From Chitinophaga pinensis DSM 2588 (lineage in GTDB: Bacteria; Bacteroidota; Bacteroidia; Chitinophagales; Chitinophagaceae), in assembly GCF_000024005.1 (NCBI RefSeq), contig NC_013132.1:8364001-8428000 (forward strand): a stretch of DNA of 64,000 nucleotides, in the 5' to 3' direction. Below, in pieces: positions 1 through 7,753 of the stretch. The translations under genes were made by a program, and so were the position numbers. Numbering within the stretch: position 1 is the first letter of the stretch; each line of letters opens with the position of its first letter. The notes beneath the pieces were generated by a model. It worked only from the letters and a program-made list of their open reading frames with translations. It searched no databases and was not told the origin of the DNA.

Positions 1-441
1 AACAAGCAACACTCTTTTGCCACTATAGAAAACATTCATACCCCTGCGGCCAGTACTGAACCTCAGGCAGCAATTGGTAAGGCACACGTAGTATCTGCGG
101 CTACGCTTTCTACCAACACTGCCCGTCAACTGCCAAAAGATACTGGCAAGGCTGCGGCAGTATCGGTCGTAATAGCAGATGAAAATGCAGATTCGGATAA
201 GGTCCTTTATAAAACGGCAATGAGTTACTATCATGAGGGTAGTCTTGATGAAGCAATGTCCCGTTTTACACAGTTAACCGCCGATTCAGGCAGTCGTTAC
301 AGGGAACTAGCACATTATCAACTGGCGATGTGTTACAAATTCAAGCACCAAAAAGTCAAAGCGCGTCATATGTTCAGAGAATTAGTGGAAATGAATGGCC
401 GGATGAAGAAAAGAGCGCAATTAGCATTAAACAAGCTTTAA
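1..441 (+). CDS. C-terminal part of a TPR-like protein (cut by window start)
   Basis: The reading frame is open from base 1 to the stop at 439-441, so this is the last 146 codons of a gene starting before the window. The first 65 residues are an Ala/Thr/Ser-rich low-complexity stretch. The last 75 residues (from about 208) form paired helices with the pattern LYKTAMSYYHEGSLDEAMSRF and YQLAMCYKFKHQKVKARHMF, which fits one or two tetratricopeptide-type repeats. Such C-terminal TPRs after a low-complexity linker are common in Bacteroidota membrane-anchored proteins encoded beside sigma factors, but the N-terminus is not visible, so partner and location are unknown. It is convergent with the minus-strand gene ending at 503. 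Confidence 0.7.
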   Translation, partial: NKQHSFATIENIHTPAASTEPQAAIGKAHVVSAATLSTNTARQLPKDTGKAAAVSVVIADENADSDKVLYKTAMSYYHEGSLDEAMSRFTQLTADSGSRYRELAHYQLAMCYKFKHQKVKARHMFRELVEMNGRMKKRAQLALNKL

Positions 442-502
442 CTATTGTTCGTGATACAGCAAACAGAGAAGCTGTCTGACATAGCAAAGCAGCTTCTTTT
501 GT

Positions 503-1531
503 TTATTTATTGAGTATATACAATGCCAATTCGTCTCTGGACAACACATACAGTCGTTCGCCTCTGATATAATAAGACAAGACTTTTCTTTTATCCTCAG
601 GGATATAAAAGCTACCGGCATACGCACCTGTAGAAAGGAGATATGTATCTAATACAGGGTATAGTCTGAATACACTTTCGTCTTCATTGTCTGCGCGAAG
701 GTCTGATTCAATAAACAGCAGCTGCTCATTTGCAAAAGCGCGTTTATTCACCTTTGCGCGTGGTGAGGAGGCATATAGTTTTTGCATTTCTCCAGTTCCC
801 CGTTGGGTCACCTGGATGTTGCTATTGAAGACAGTATCAATGGTGGTTTGTTTATATTTCAATTTCATATCACTATCCATACAGTAAATGCCATTCTCAA
901 AGTAAGGTATATAAAACAGTTGCGTTTTCTTTGCATCAGCACATAAAATACCATCGCTGGAGAAACCCGCATCTGCCCTTTCAGATAATACGCCGGACTT
1001 ATATCGTACACCACTGCGGGTGTTGATACGGATAAAGAAGGGGCGCGAACTACCCGCTTCAAATCCTCTTATCACGATAAGAGAATCGGATAACATCAGG
1101 GACTTTATAAAAGGCGCGGAGGATAATTTTATGGAATCTATTCCTGGCTGATGTAAGCCTTTGGAAAACATCATACCACTATTATACTCATGAGCATAGA
1201 TATGGTCGCCATGAGCGAAAAAATTTATTGGAGGTCTCAACTGCCTATCAATGCCGAGAGCTATCGTATCGGTGATATGCAGGTTTTCATCAAGACGATA
1301 AACCTGCTGATGCGAAGGTGCTGATAAATAAAGCGCATCGTCTGTACCAAATAATCTTTCAACTGCCAATGGGAATGTGGATGAAGATTGTTTATGTACA
1401 TTCATTGCCAGCCATTGCCGCTTAAAACCATTCTTTTTATCATTAGGCAAACCTGCTACTGTTACCAGTATAACCAGACAGGCCAATGCAGCCAGCATGG
1501 TACTGCTGATAAGAAATAAAGTTCGTTTCAT
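503..1531 (-). CDS. Exported or membrane-anchored protein of unknown function, possibly beta-propeller, in MauE/DUF6520-like cluster
   Basis: 342 aa, not assigned to a family. Residues 1-28 form a hydrophobic signal peptide or anchor. The rest is a beta-rich extracytoplasmic domain with repeating short strands (for example SAPSHQQVYRLDENL, then further ALYIL-like strands at the C-terminus), suggesting a propeller-like fold; this is inference only. It is the third gene of a same-strand row after a MauE-like membrane protein (2092-2541) and a small Cys-rich exported protein (1676-1993), 144 nt downstream of the latter. A strong hairpin followed by a T-run on this strand (1552-1581) sits about 20 nt upstream of its ATG, so its expression may be reduced relative to the peptide gene. 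Confidence 0.8.
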   Translation of the reverse strand: MKRTLFLISSTMLAALACLVILVTVAGLPNDKKNGFKRQWLAMNVHKQSSSTFPLAVERLFGTDDALYLSAPSHQQVYRLDENLHITDTIALGIDRQLRPPINFFAHGDHIYAHEYNSGMMFSKGLHQPGIDSIKLSSAPFIKSLMLSDSLIVIRGFEAGSSRPFFIRINTRSGVRYKSGVLSERADAGFSSDGILCADAKKTQLFYIPYFENGIYCMDSDMKLKYKQTTIDTVFNSNIQVTQRGTGEMQKLYASSPRAKVNKRAFANEQLLFIESDLRADNEDESVFRLYPVLDTYLLSTGAYAGSFYIPEDKRKVLSYYIRGERLYVLSRDELALYILNK

Positions 1532-1551
1532 AGTTTATAAAAAAATAGCTG

Positions 1552-1581
1552 AACGGAGACTACCCGCCAGTAGTCTCCGTT
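1552..1581 (-). terminator. Terminator/attenuator hairpin between DUF6520-like gene and the 342-aa gene
   Basis: An 11-bp perfect stem (1552-1562 with 1571-1581) encloses an 8-nt loop. On the minus strand it is followed within six bases by a run of seven T. It lies after the small-peptide gene and directly before the ATG of the next gene in the same direction, so partial termination would favour the peptide over the downstream protein. Confidence 0.7.
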
Positions 1582-1675
1582 GATGAATAGGTGACCAGGC
1601 AGTTCATCGCTACCCGGCATCGTTGCGTCGCATTTCCTTCAGCGGCATTGCTACTGTGAGCAGCACCAGCTATGA

Positions 1676-1993
1676 TCAGAGATCAGTCAGAAATACTTCC
1701 CAAACGTATGTATTACCAGCTGACTGGAAAGTAGTAGCACAGCAGAAGTAGCCATCACCACTGCAATTGGCAGCAGTATTAGGATCGGCTGCATTTTTTA
1801 CGGTGTTTCCGAATGACAAAATGAGGTTACCACCATAGGTAGCTGTACGATCTGCCGGTAATCCGGGGATAGTGACAGTCCTGTAGCAAACACCCTGTGT
1901 CTTTTTAATAATAGTTCCTGCGTTGGTAGAGAGGGTTAATCCAACGGCAGCAAAAGCTACCAGTGCAGCAAGGCTGATCTTCATCTTTTTCAT
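1676..1993 (-). CDS. Small exported Cys-containing protein, DUF6520-like
   Basis: 105 aa with a Sec signal peptide (MKKMKISLAALVAFAAVGL, cleavage near residue 25). The mature part of about 80 residues has four cysteines at 36, 77, 84 and 85, the last as a vicinal CC pair in the motif GYFCC. Length, signal and Cys pattern resemble the DUF6520 family of Bacteroidota, whose function is unknown; the assignment is from memory and moderate. It lies between a MauE-like membrane protein and a 342-aa exported protein. The pairing of an exported Cys peptide with a MauE-like redox membrane protein suggests that disulfide chemistry matters for it. Confidence 0.65.
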   Translation of the reverse strand: MKKMKISLAALVAFAAVGLTLSTNAGTIIKKTQGVCYRTVTIPGLPADRTATYGGNLILSFGNTVKNAADPNTAANCSGDGYFCCATTFQSAGNTYVWEVFLTDL

Positions 1994-2091
1994 GACGTAT
2001 GGTTTATTTTGTTAGGAAATTAATACAGTCAGATAGACTGCCTCTGCTTATTCAGGAGCAAAGGTTCCTGTTTTATTGATCAATAAAAATG

Positions 2092-2541
2092 TTAAGACAA
2101 TGATATACTTCGTTGCTGTAAAATATCGACACTGCTTTGCAATATTAACGCGATTGCAGTCAGCAGGGTCAGCATCAGATTCACTAACAGGTGTTGTTCC
2201 CATGTCAGGAGCTCTATAATGCCTCCGCAACTACAGGGCAGATCATAGGCATACCGCAACATGATATACACATATCCTGTGAACAATGTCAGGGCAAATA
2301 AAGAGACATACAAACCAGCTACCCGCGTCCGTTTAAAAATCAGCAAGGCAGCTGTGAGGAGTTCGCCTACAGGTACTAATACAGCTACCAGCGGAGAAAT
2401 GTGTTGTAAAAAAGGAGAACGGCCTGCTTCAAAACTAAATTTATCATACTGAATTACCTTATTGAGGCCGGTGTAAATCCAAAGTAAAAGCAATACAGCT
2501 GTAATTGCTTCAATAGCTAAATTGAAAGCTCTGGTTTTCAT
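2092..2541 (-). CDS. MauE/DoxX-family membrane protein
   Basis: 149 aa with four predicted membrane helices (about 10-28, 48-70, 75-97, 118-136). The conserved CSCGG motif (Cys103, Cys105), just after helix 3 on the extracytoplasmic side, is typical of MauE (PF07291), which in methylamine dehydrogenase operons supports disulfide formation in the enzyme. No mau structural genes are nearby; in Bacteroidota such proteins often stand beside small Cys-rich exported peptides, as here. It is the first gene of a three-gene minus-strand cluster (98 nt to the next gene). I infer a thiol-redox role for the peptide at 1676-1993; this has not been shown. Confidence 0.8.
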   Translation of the reverse strand: MKTRAFNLAIEAITAVLLLLWIYTGLNKVIQYDKFSFEAGRSPFLQHISPLVAVLVPVGELLTAALLIFKRTRVAGLYVSLFALTLFTGYVYIMLRYAYDLPCSCGGIIELLTWEQHLLVNLMLTLLTAIALILQSSVDILQQRSISLS

Positions 2542-2714
2542 AAATAAAGATGTAATGAAGAATGAAAAACAGCTGGCGGGTCTAGTAATTCATTGGATTT
2601 GTAATGGAAACTATATTGGGCTGACAGGTCAACTGCACATGGTTATCTACTAGATAAAAATAGTAAAAGCTGCTGAGAATTACAACAGTTTTTCTCATTA
2701 AATGTACATTTCGA

Positions 2715-3311
2715 TCAGGAATGTTTTTCACTTTGTTTATCGGACCTTTTTTCAAACTGACCATCAGGCAAAATGGTCCAGTATTCTTTGACAGTAGCGG
2801 AAGGGCCATCGCTATTCACACCTTTATCATATGTTTCAGTTGTAATAACAAACTCCTGCTTACCTGTAAATACAAAAGATACATGGTCCTGTGACTGGTC
2901 ATCCATATCGCAGGATACTTCTATTTCTTTCTCACTTATTTTATCAAAAGAATAGCGATTGATGACATATAACTCCGATTTTGCACAGTTATTATCATTC
3001 TGGTGCACGACAGCGATCATGAGGCTATCTCCCAACAAATCAATACTCGTTAAAGAAGAGCTTACATTGAACAACTCATAGTAGGTGGTATCCGCGTGAA
3101 AATATAATATCATCTGTTTTTGTGTCAATGCTGTTCCGGCACTGATACCATCCAAAAGGATCTGTGGTTCTTCTTTGGGAACTGTTTCAATCGGTGTTAC
3201 AGCGACTGGCGCTACGGTGGAATCTTTGGAAGGGACGGCGCTATTAGACTTATTCTCCTGCGATGCACAGGAAAATAAAAGTAGCAGGGCGGAAAAGATG
3301 ATATATTTCAT
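2715..3311 (-). CDS. Lipoprotein of unknown function
   Basis: 198 aa. The N-terminus MKYIIFSALLLLFSC ends in a type II lipobox (LFSC) with the lipid-attached Cys at residue 15, followed by a Ser/Pro/Thr-rich tether to about residue 55 and a mixed alpha/beta domain. Asp/Ser at +2 positions do not clearly indicate retention or export. No family recognised. It precedes the MauE-like gene on the same strand with 173 nt between, so co-transcription is possible but not evident. Confidence 0.75.
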   Translation of the reverse strand: MKYIIFSALLLLFSCASQENKSNSAVPSKDSTVAPVAVTPIETVPKEEPQILLDGISAGTALTQKQMILYFHADTTYYELFNVSSSLTSIDLLGDSLMIAVVHQNDNNCAKSELYVINRYSFDKISEKEIEVSCDMDDQSQDHVSFVFTGKQEFVITTETYDKGVNSDGPSATVKEYWTILPDGQFEKRSDKQSEKHS

Positions 3312-3407
3312 AAGTCACAAGGGTTTGGAAATCTCCTGCTAAATTGATAAAAAATCGGGGATTTACAATATCAAGCACCGCTTTTTATCAATACACACGC
3401 AACATAC

Positions 3408-3954
3408 TTAATGGATCGCTACAGGATTGATATTGACCTGTGTAGATCCTACATATAACGGTTGTCCGAGTACGAACAGGAACTCCCATACTTTATCTCT
3501 TACCAGCGCGCGGCTGTCTATCAATTCCAGATTATAGATCCCACGTTTTGCAAGCATAAACTGATTGACAGGAAACTCTTCATTACTCTTCGGATTAGGA
3601 TATACTTCGGACGCCCAGGTATCCCCTCCAAAAGCAACTACTTCCTCATCTGCCAGCCATCTGGCAGCTTCCATACCAATCCCTGGCTCTACTTCCAGGA
3701 ACTGTTTATTATCCTTTCCGATCAGTTCCAGCCAGCCGGTATTAAACAATACCACATCCCCTTTGCGGATGCTTATCCCCTGTTTCTTCAATACAGCCTG
3801 GATATCAGCCACCGTAAACTCAGTACCGCCAGGCACGATTGCCTTTCCATAAATACCAGGCTGTATCCCCTACTGTACTTTGCGCATATAAGGATGCACC
3901 CGTCAATAATATACCGGCTAATCCGGCTATGTTTATAAAGTCTTTTGCTTTCAT
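3408..3954 (-). pseudogene. Cyclase-family (kynurenine formamidase-like) pseudogene with internal deletion and frameshift
   Basis: Reading from an ATG at 3954 gives a good signal peptide (MKAKDFINIAGLAGILL, ending in LYAQ) and about 20 more residues before a stop near 3826. In another frame from about 3836 there follow 142 residues that match the C-terminal half of secreted cyclase-family proteins (PF04199): the helix TVADIQAVLKKQGI, the GDVVLFNTGW strand, and GIGMEAARWL. The family is normally about 280-330 residues; the N-terminal half, which carries the HxGTHxD metal site, is missing. The signal peptide and the C-terminal part are 118 nt apart at their starts and out of frame, so this is a deletion plus frameshift product. 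The only in-frame start of the C-terminal part is a GTG. Confidence 0.75.
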
Positions 3955-4004
3955 GATTAATCATTTGAAGTTATCTATTGCAGTTATTCAGATAATAGCA
4001 TTTA

Positions 4005-4292
4005 CTACACCAGTGTCGTCAATAAGACAAGTGGTGGTTCCTGTAACTTTTCAGCCGCCATTTCAACAAATGCTTTGATATAGGGCTGTCGATTATGTGC
4101 GTCCAGTCCTTCTTTACTTTTCCATATCTCATAAAAAGTAAAAAGGTTCTTGTCTTCTATCCCCTGATGCAGACTGTATAGTTCGCAGGCTTCCTCTTTA
4201 CGGGTGTGCGCTACCATGTTCTGCAGTACTGCGCTTACTTCGTCTTTGTATATATCTTTTGCTTTGATAACAGCGGTTAAATAAATTTTCAT
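4005..4292 (-). CDS. Antibiotic-biosynthesis monooxygenase (ABM/YgiN-like) domain protein
   Basis: 95 aa, one complete ABM ferredoxin-like barrel. Features are the N-terminal strand MKIYLTAVIKAK, the helix with VSAVLQNMVAHTRKEEACELY, the central strand FTFYEIWKS and the helix following ALDAHNRQPYIKAF-type sequence. Proteins of this size act as small dimeric quinol or heme-type monooxygenases, or as accessory domains with no proven substrate. The gene begins 40 nt downstream of a TAnnTTTG box and ends near the cyclase pseudogene start. Confidence 0.85.
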   Translation of the reverse strand: MKIYLTAVIKAKDIYKDEVSAVLQNMVAHTRKEEACELYSLHQGIEDKNLFTFYEIWKSKEGLDAHNRQPYIKAFVEMAAEKLQEPPLVLLTTLV

Positions 4293-4331
4293 GATACCAG
4301 TGCTTTTTTACTACTGATTAATTAACAGAAA

Positions 4332-4339
4332 CAAAATTA
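4332..4339 (-). promoter_or_regulatory. Bacteroidota -7 box (TAATTTTG) of the ABM gene
   Basis: On the minus strand the octamer fits TAnnTTTG exactly and lies 40 nt upstream of the ATG at 4292. No clear -33 TTG was found, so this is a motif match only. Confidence 0.4.
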
Positions 4340-4464
4340 GACAGCCCATGACTATCAGTAAAATAAGACAATTAATATCGGAGTATTATAATACTGATAC
4401 ATCCCACCCTCCCTTTTCATTATATTTGACAGCAATACCCCCTTTCTTCTGACAATTTCACTAC

Positions 4465-4984
4465 ATGCAACCGAAAAAAGCGACAGCCTGGAAAAGGAAT
4501 AGAAAGTTTGGCGCCATCATGGGCGGACGTATGCGCAAGAAACTTGACCATGGCATCTATAATTGGCCACTCTTCTGGCTGAACACACGCAACCGTTGAC
4601 GCATATCTGGCTTACAAAGGTCAAGAAGTCATCATACCTGTCCAGGCGAGATTCTATAGGGCCATTTTATCCATAACAGCAAGGTATGTCTCATTAAACT
4701 CACCGCTATGTCAAAAGATAAGCGCCTGTACTTCAGAAGCAATAGACCCGATTCTAAAGCCCTCTCTTTTTACGCAGAACAAAGTACAGTCCTGCTTAAG
4801 GACAGAAATGGATACTACCTGGAATTTGCTGATGTGACGATAAAAAAGATCTACCGGAAGGTGTTGTTGCACGAAATCGGGCATTGTGTAGCACCTATAC
4901 ATAAAGGTGGATGGAGCCCTGCATACGAAGAAAACTGAAGACTTTGCTGATGATTATATAAGCACCTGGGAAAAGAATCAATAA
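4465..4984 (+). pseudogene. Decayed gene with HExxH zinc-protease-like motif
   Basis: A 44-codon ORF starts at the ATG at 4465 (MQPKKATAWKRNRKF...) and stops at 4599. An unrelated-frame ORF from 4708 runs to 4938 and contains LLHEIGHCVAPIHKGGW, a good HExxH metal-binding helix. Its stop at 4936-4938 is followed in the next frame, without interruption, by EDFADDYISTWEKNQ and a stop at 4982-4984. Acidic FADDY sequences normally follow HExxH in small zinc proteases, so a single inserted A in the A-run at 4931-4934 would restore EETEDFADDY. The stretch between 4600 and 4707 is open in other frames but has no start. I read the whole as a broken gene or a set of remnants; its original function is not known. 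Confidence 0.55.
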
Positions 4985-5047
4985 AAAGATTTACACATTT
5001 TAGAAAAATATTTGGTGATTCGAGTTCACTACTATTATTTTGCAACC

Positions 5048-5132
5048 GGAGAAATGGCAGAGCGGTCGAATGCGGCGGTCTTGAAAACCGTTGACTGTCA
5101 AAGGTCCGGGGGTTCGAATCCCTCTTTCTCCG
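5048..5132 (+). tRNA. tRNA-Ser (anticodon UGA)
   Basis: 85 nt. The acceptor stem GGAGAAA (5048-5054) pairs with TTTCTCC (5125-5131), discriminator G at 5132, CCA not encoded. The anticodon loop is CTTGAAA with anticodon TGA. There is a long variable arm (GTTGACTGTCAAAG region), as expected for class II tRNA-Ser, and a GGTTCGAATCC T-arm. A terminator follows at 5141-5172. Confidence 0.97.
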
Positions 5133-5140
5133 CAGAAATT

Positions 5141-5172
5141 AAAGCCTTCAGATTAATCTGAAGGCTTTTTTT
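5141..5172 (+). terminator. Intrinsic terminator after tRNA-Ser
   Basis: AAAGCCTTCAGAT pairs perfectly with ATCTGAAGGCTTT around a two-base loop and is followed by T residues. The same stem core recurs at several other gene ends in this window. Confidence 0.9.
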
Positions 5173-5192
5173 ATTGCAGATAATTGATGCGC

Positions 5193-5210
5193 GGTCTTAG
5201 CTTAAATGAT
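5193..5210 (+). repeat. 18-bp direct repeat, copy 1, after tRNA-Ser
   Basis: GGTCTTAGCTTAAATGAT here recurs at 6265-6282 with one mismatch (C for A). The two copies bracket the SGNH hydrolase gene. Confidence 0.6.
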
Positions 5211-5377
5211 TAAAGAATGCTAACTTATCGGCTTACAATGGCACAGGGTACGATTAAGAAACACTAATGACAGTTTAAAAACCAAAACCTCAGGGAACCG
5301 CGTTAGCTCCTGCAGATTGACAGTAATCCACCAACGTTTCACCAGCGCTCAAATATTTTCAAGTTTAAAAAATCCAC

Positions 5378-6226
5378 ATGAAAAAGTATCTACCAATATT
5401 ACTTGCCATATTTCTACTGTCTTCATTCAGGGAGAAAGAATTAACCTGGGTAGCTATCGGCGATTCCATCACCTATCTGAATGATCATCTGGATGAAACG
5501 GGTAACAGGGTGTCTAAAGGATATTTAACCCGCCTGAATGAGATATTGCCCAATCTTAAATATATCAATCAGGGACATAACGGATGGACATCAGGTGGAA
5601 TCGCAGGTAACATTGATAGTCTTGGTCTGATCAAAGCAGATGTATATTCTGTTTTTCTTGGCACCAACGACTGGTGGCAGGGCAGACCGGTAGGAAAGTT
5701 GGATGACTATCAGCATGACAATGGGAATACAACAGTTTATGGCTCCTTCCGGATCATTATCAGTAAGATCCGCCAACTGAATCCCGAGGCCAAGATTGTA
5801 TTGATCACACCTATGCAGCGTAACGATTTTGTGTATATCGCAGATGCTAAAAATAATGCTTTCGGTTCCTACCAGAAGAAAAATGGGCAAACACTGGAAG
5901 AATTTGCAAATGCGGTTTTAACTATCGGACGCTATGAACAGATTCCGGTCGTCGACCTATATCATCATCCGCTGCTTACACTGAGAAACATGGTAAAGTT
6001 CAAACATCTGAAGAATCCCAAAAACGGTAAATATGTCAATTATAAATACCCGGCATTTGTAAACATACCCTTCAATCCTGAAAATAATGAATATCCCTAT
6101 CCACCAGCAGCGGTAAACCTTACTTACGACGGATTACATCCATCAGATAAAGGAAATGCTATCATCGCCTCCGCGCTTGCGGATGTATTCAGGCAACTTG
6201 GTTTGTCTCCTCATTATGGTCTTTGA
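5378..6226 (+). CDS. Secreted SGNH/GDSL-family hydrolase
   Basis: 282 aa with an N-terminal signal peptide (residues 1-16). SGNH blocks are intact: block I AIGDSIT with nucleophile Ser30, block II NQGHNGWTSGG (about 64-74), block III GTND (95-98), and block V DGLHPSDKGN near residue 253 with the catalytic Asp and His. Such enzymes are esterases, often acting on acetylated or acylated glycans, or lysophospholipases; substrate cannot be read here. The gene is alone on the plus strand between tRNA-Ser and a decayed copy of that tRNA's 3' end. Confidence 0.9.
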   Translation: MKKYLPILLAIFLLSSFREKELTWVAIGDSITYLNDHLDETGNRVSKGYLTRLNEILPNLKYINQGHNGWTSGGIAGNIDSLGLIKADVYSVFLGTNDWWQGRPVGKLDDYQHDNGNTTVYGSFRIIISKIRQLNPEAKIVLITPMQRNDFVYIADAKNNAFGSYQKKNGQTLEEFANAVLTIGRYEQIPVVDLYHHPLLTLRNMVKFKHLKNPKNGKYVNYKYPAFVNIPFNPENNEYPYPPAAVNLTYDGLHPSDKGNAIIASALADVFRQLGLSPHYGL

Positions 6227-6264
6227 GATAGTTGACTTTAACTTGCTCCTCATTGTAAACAATA

Positions 6265-6282
6265 GGTCTTAGCTTACATGAT
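6265..6282 (+). repeat. 18-bp direct repeat, copy 2
   Basis: GGTCTTAGCTTACATGAT, 17 of 18 identical to 5193-5210. It sits directly before the tRNA-Ser remnant. Confidence 0.6.
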
Positions 6283-6284
6283 GC

Positions 6285-6320
6285 TGACTGTCAAAGGTCC
6301 GGGGAGACACTTCTTTCTCC
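6285..6320 (+). other. Decayed duplicate of the tRNA-Ser 3' end
   Basis: Bases 6285-6304 are identical over 20 nt to 5092-5111 (variable arm and start of T-arm of tRNA-Ser), and 6312-6320 repeats the acceptor 3' strand CTTTCTCC region. The T-loop is replaced by six unrelated bases, so it cannot form a tRNA. A terminator follows, as after the intact tRNA. It could be an old attachment-site remnant or a partial duplication. Confidence 0.75.
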
Positions 6321-6331
6321 ACTAAGAAAAT

Positions 6332-6359
6332 AAAAGCCCACGCGAGGCGTGAGCTTTTA
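6332..6359. terminator. Terminator hairpin after the tRNA remnant
   Basis: AAAAGCCCACGC pairs with GCGTGAGCTTTT with one mismatch and a GAG loop; the arm ends in T-runs in both directions. It can serve both the SGNH gene and the minus-strand gene ending at 6415. Confidence 0.8.
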
Positions 6360-6414
6360 TCGGAAGGATAGCAGGACTTGCCATCTGCCACCTTGGTTAT
6401 GACACAATTGTAGG

Positions 6415-7248
6415 TTAAGTTCCAGGGAGTACATTGGCAATCACCTGGCGGTCGTTTAAAAAATCTTTTAGATCAGTGAGCCGGTCCGTGTTAATGAGAT
6501 CTACGCCACAGTCCAATAGCGCATTCCATACCACGGGGTTTTCCGGTGATGCCCACAGGCGTACCTTTTTGCCATAACGATGTGCCTGCATCACATAGTC
6601 ACAAAGCCTACGGCGTTCCTCTGCAGGAAAATCACCCCGTCCTGTCCATTTCAACATACGCGCGTATTTGCAACTGGCCGTTTGGTAAAGATTAGCAGCC
6701 AATGTATCTTTTTGCACCTGCATCAGGTCCTGATCTATAAAAACAAAACGGTTCCGCTGTGTTTTTATAGATGCAACCGGCTTGTGTCCTGTGATGACGA
6801 TGGTAACCTGACGCTGGATCATTTGTCCGTCACGATATTCTGAAAGCATTTCGTGGTATTTTCCCAATAATGCGTCCAGGGCTTGATAGGTACGCTCACT
6901 ACCCGACTTGATATCAATCATGAGCGTTATCGGAGCGTCAGGGATGGTAGTTCTTCGATCAGTTCCGTTAATGCAATTGAGTAGTGGCGCTAGGTACAAA
7001 TTCTCCAATGTTTTATGCAGGCGAAGCTGTGGTATTACGTGCGCCACGATCAGTTGATTACGCCACAAGTAAATATCTGCTTCGATATAGGTATAGCCAT
7101 TCCCAAGAGCTTCATACAAAGGTCGTTTATGATGGTAATCATTATGCGCATAACCATGATGAAGCGGAAGATTCTGCGCGGCAACAGGAAAGACAGTCAA
7201 TTTTATCACCAGTATTAGTGTAAGTCCGAAGAGCTTCAAATAATCCAT
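6415..7248 (-). CDS. Secreted PI-PLC/glycerophosphodiester phosphodiesterase-like protein
   Basis: 277 aa from the ATG at 7248, chosen because MDYLKLFGLTLILVIK then begins a clean signal peptide ending VAAQ; the upstream in-frame extension adds 20 unlikely residues. The core begins HHGYAHNDYHHKRPLYEAL, with GYTYIEADIYL following, which matches the HAHNDY-type PI-PLC-like phosphodiesterase fold related to AIM6 and GDPD enzymes; the His and Glu-x-Asp are the expected metal/catalytic residues. A C-terminal NTDRLTDLKDFL strand-helix closes the TIM barrel. It probably hydrolyses a phosphodiester outside the cytoplasm, substrate unknown. Confidence 0.82.
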   Translation of the reverse strand: MDYLKLFGLTLILVIKLTVFPVAAQNLPLHHGYAHNDYHHKRPLYEALGNGYTYIEADIYLWRNQLIVAHVIPQLRLHKTLENLYLAPLLNCINGTDRRTTIPDAPITLMIDIKSGSERTYQALDALLGKYHEMLSEYRDGQMIQRQVTIVITGHKPVASIKTQRNRFVFIDQDLMQVQKDTLAANLYQTASCKYARMLKWTGRGDFPAEERRRLCDYVMQAHRYGKKVRLWASPENPVVWNALLDCGVDLINTDRLTDLKDFLNDRQVIANVLPGT

Positions 7249-7753
7249 ATAACTTTCGTTTCTGGTGCAAATGAAGTAGTAATCGTAAAATATTATTGAG
7301 ACAATCAATGAGAGGCGGGCAAATAAGCCGCTAAGCCGGACAGACCTTAAAAGAACTTGATAAAATCGTGTATACGGGGGATTTTTTTATTGCATGATAT
7401 TTTCCGGCTTGGGATAAAAAACAACAATTTCCCGATCATTACATCGTTGTATTTTTTTTATTTGGAGCAATAAAAACAAGTACGCTGACCATAGCTATAT
7501 TTTCTGGAAGTCATACTATACAAGTCTAACGAAGAGATATAAACATACTAGTTGCATCATTTACAAAACAAGTACGTCTGCATTGCATACAACAAGGAAT
7601 GTGTATTCTTTTATAGTACCTGATATTTAAGCATGAATGATTACAGTCCGCACGATCCATTTATAGGAGATGCAGGGAAAAGAGCCGCTACCACTGCGGA
7701 ACATGTAGTGATAAAACGCCAAAGTATTGCGTGTTTTTTATTATCATCTATTA
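7249..7753. other. AT-rich intergenic region without a supported gene
   Basis: About 500 nt between the start of the PI-PLC-like gene and the end of the LytTR regulator gene. It is AT-rich with a T-run near 7449-7460. A 55-codon plus-strand ORF (7633-7800, MNDYSPHDPFIGDAGK...) overlaps the regulator's 3' end and resembles nothing I know; I do not call it a gene. The minus-strand promoter of the PI-PLC gene should lie in the right-hand part near 7250-7310. Confidence 0.5.
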
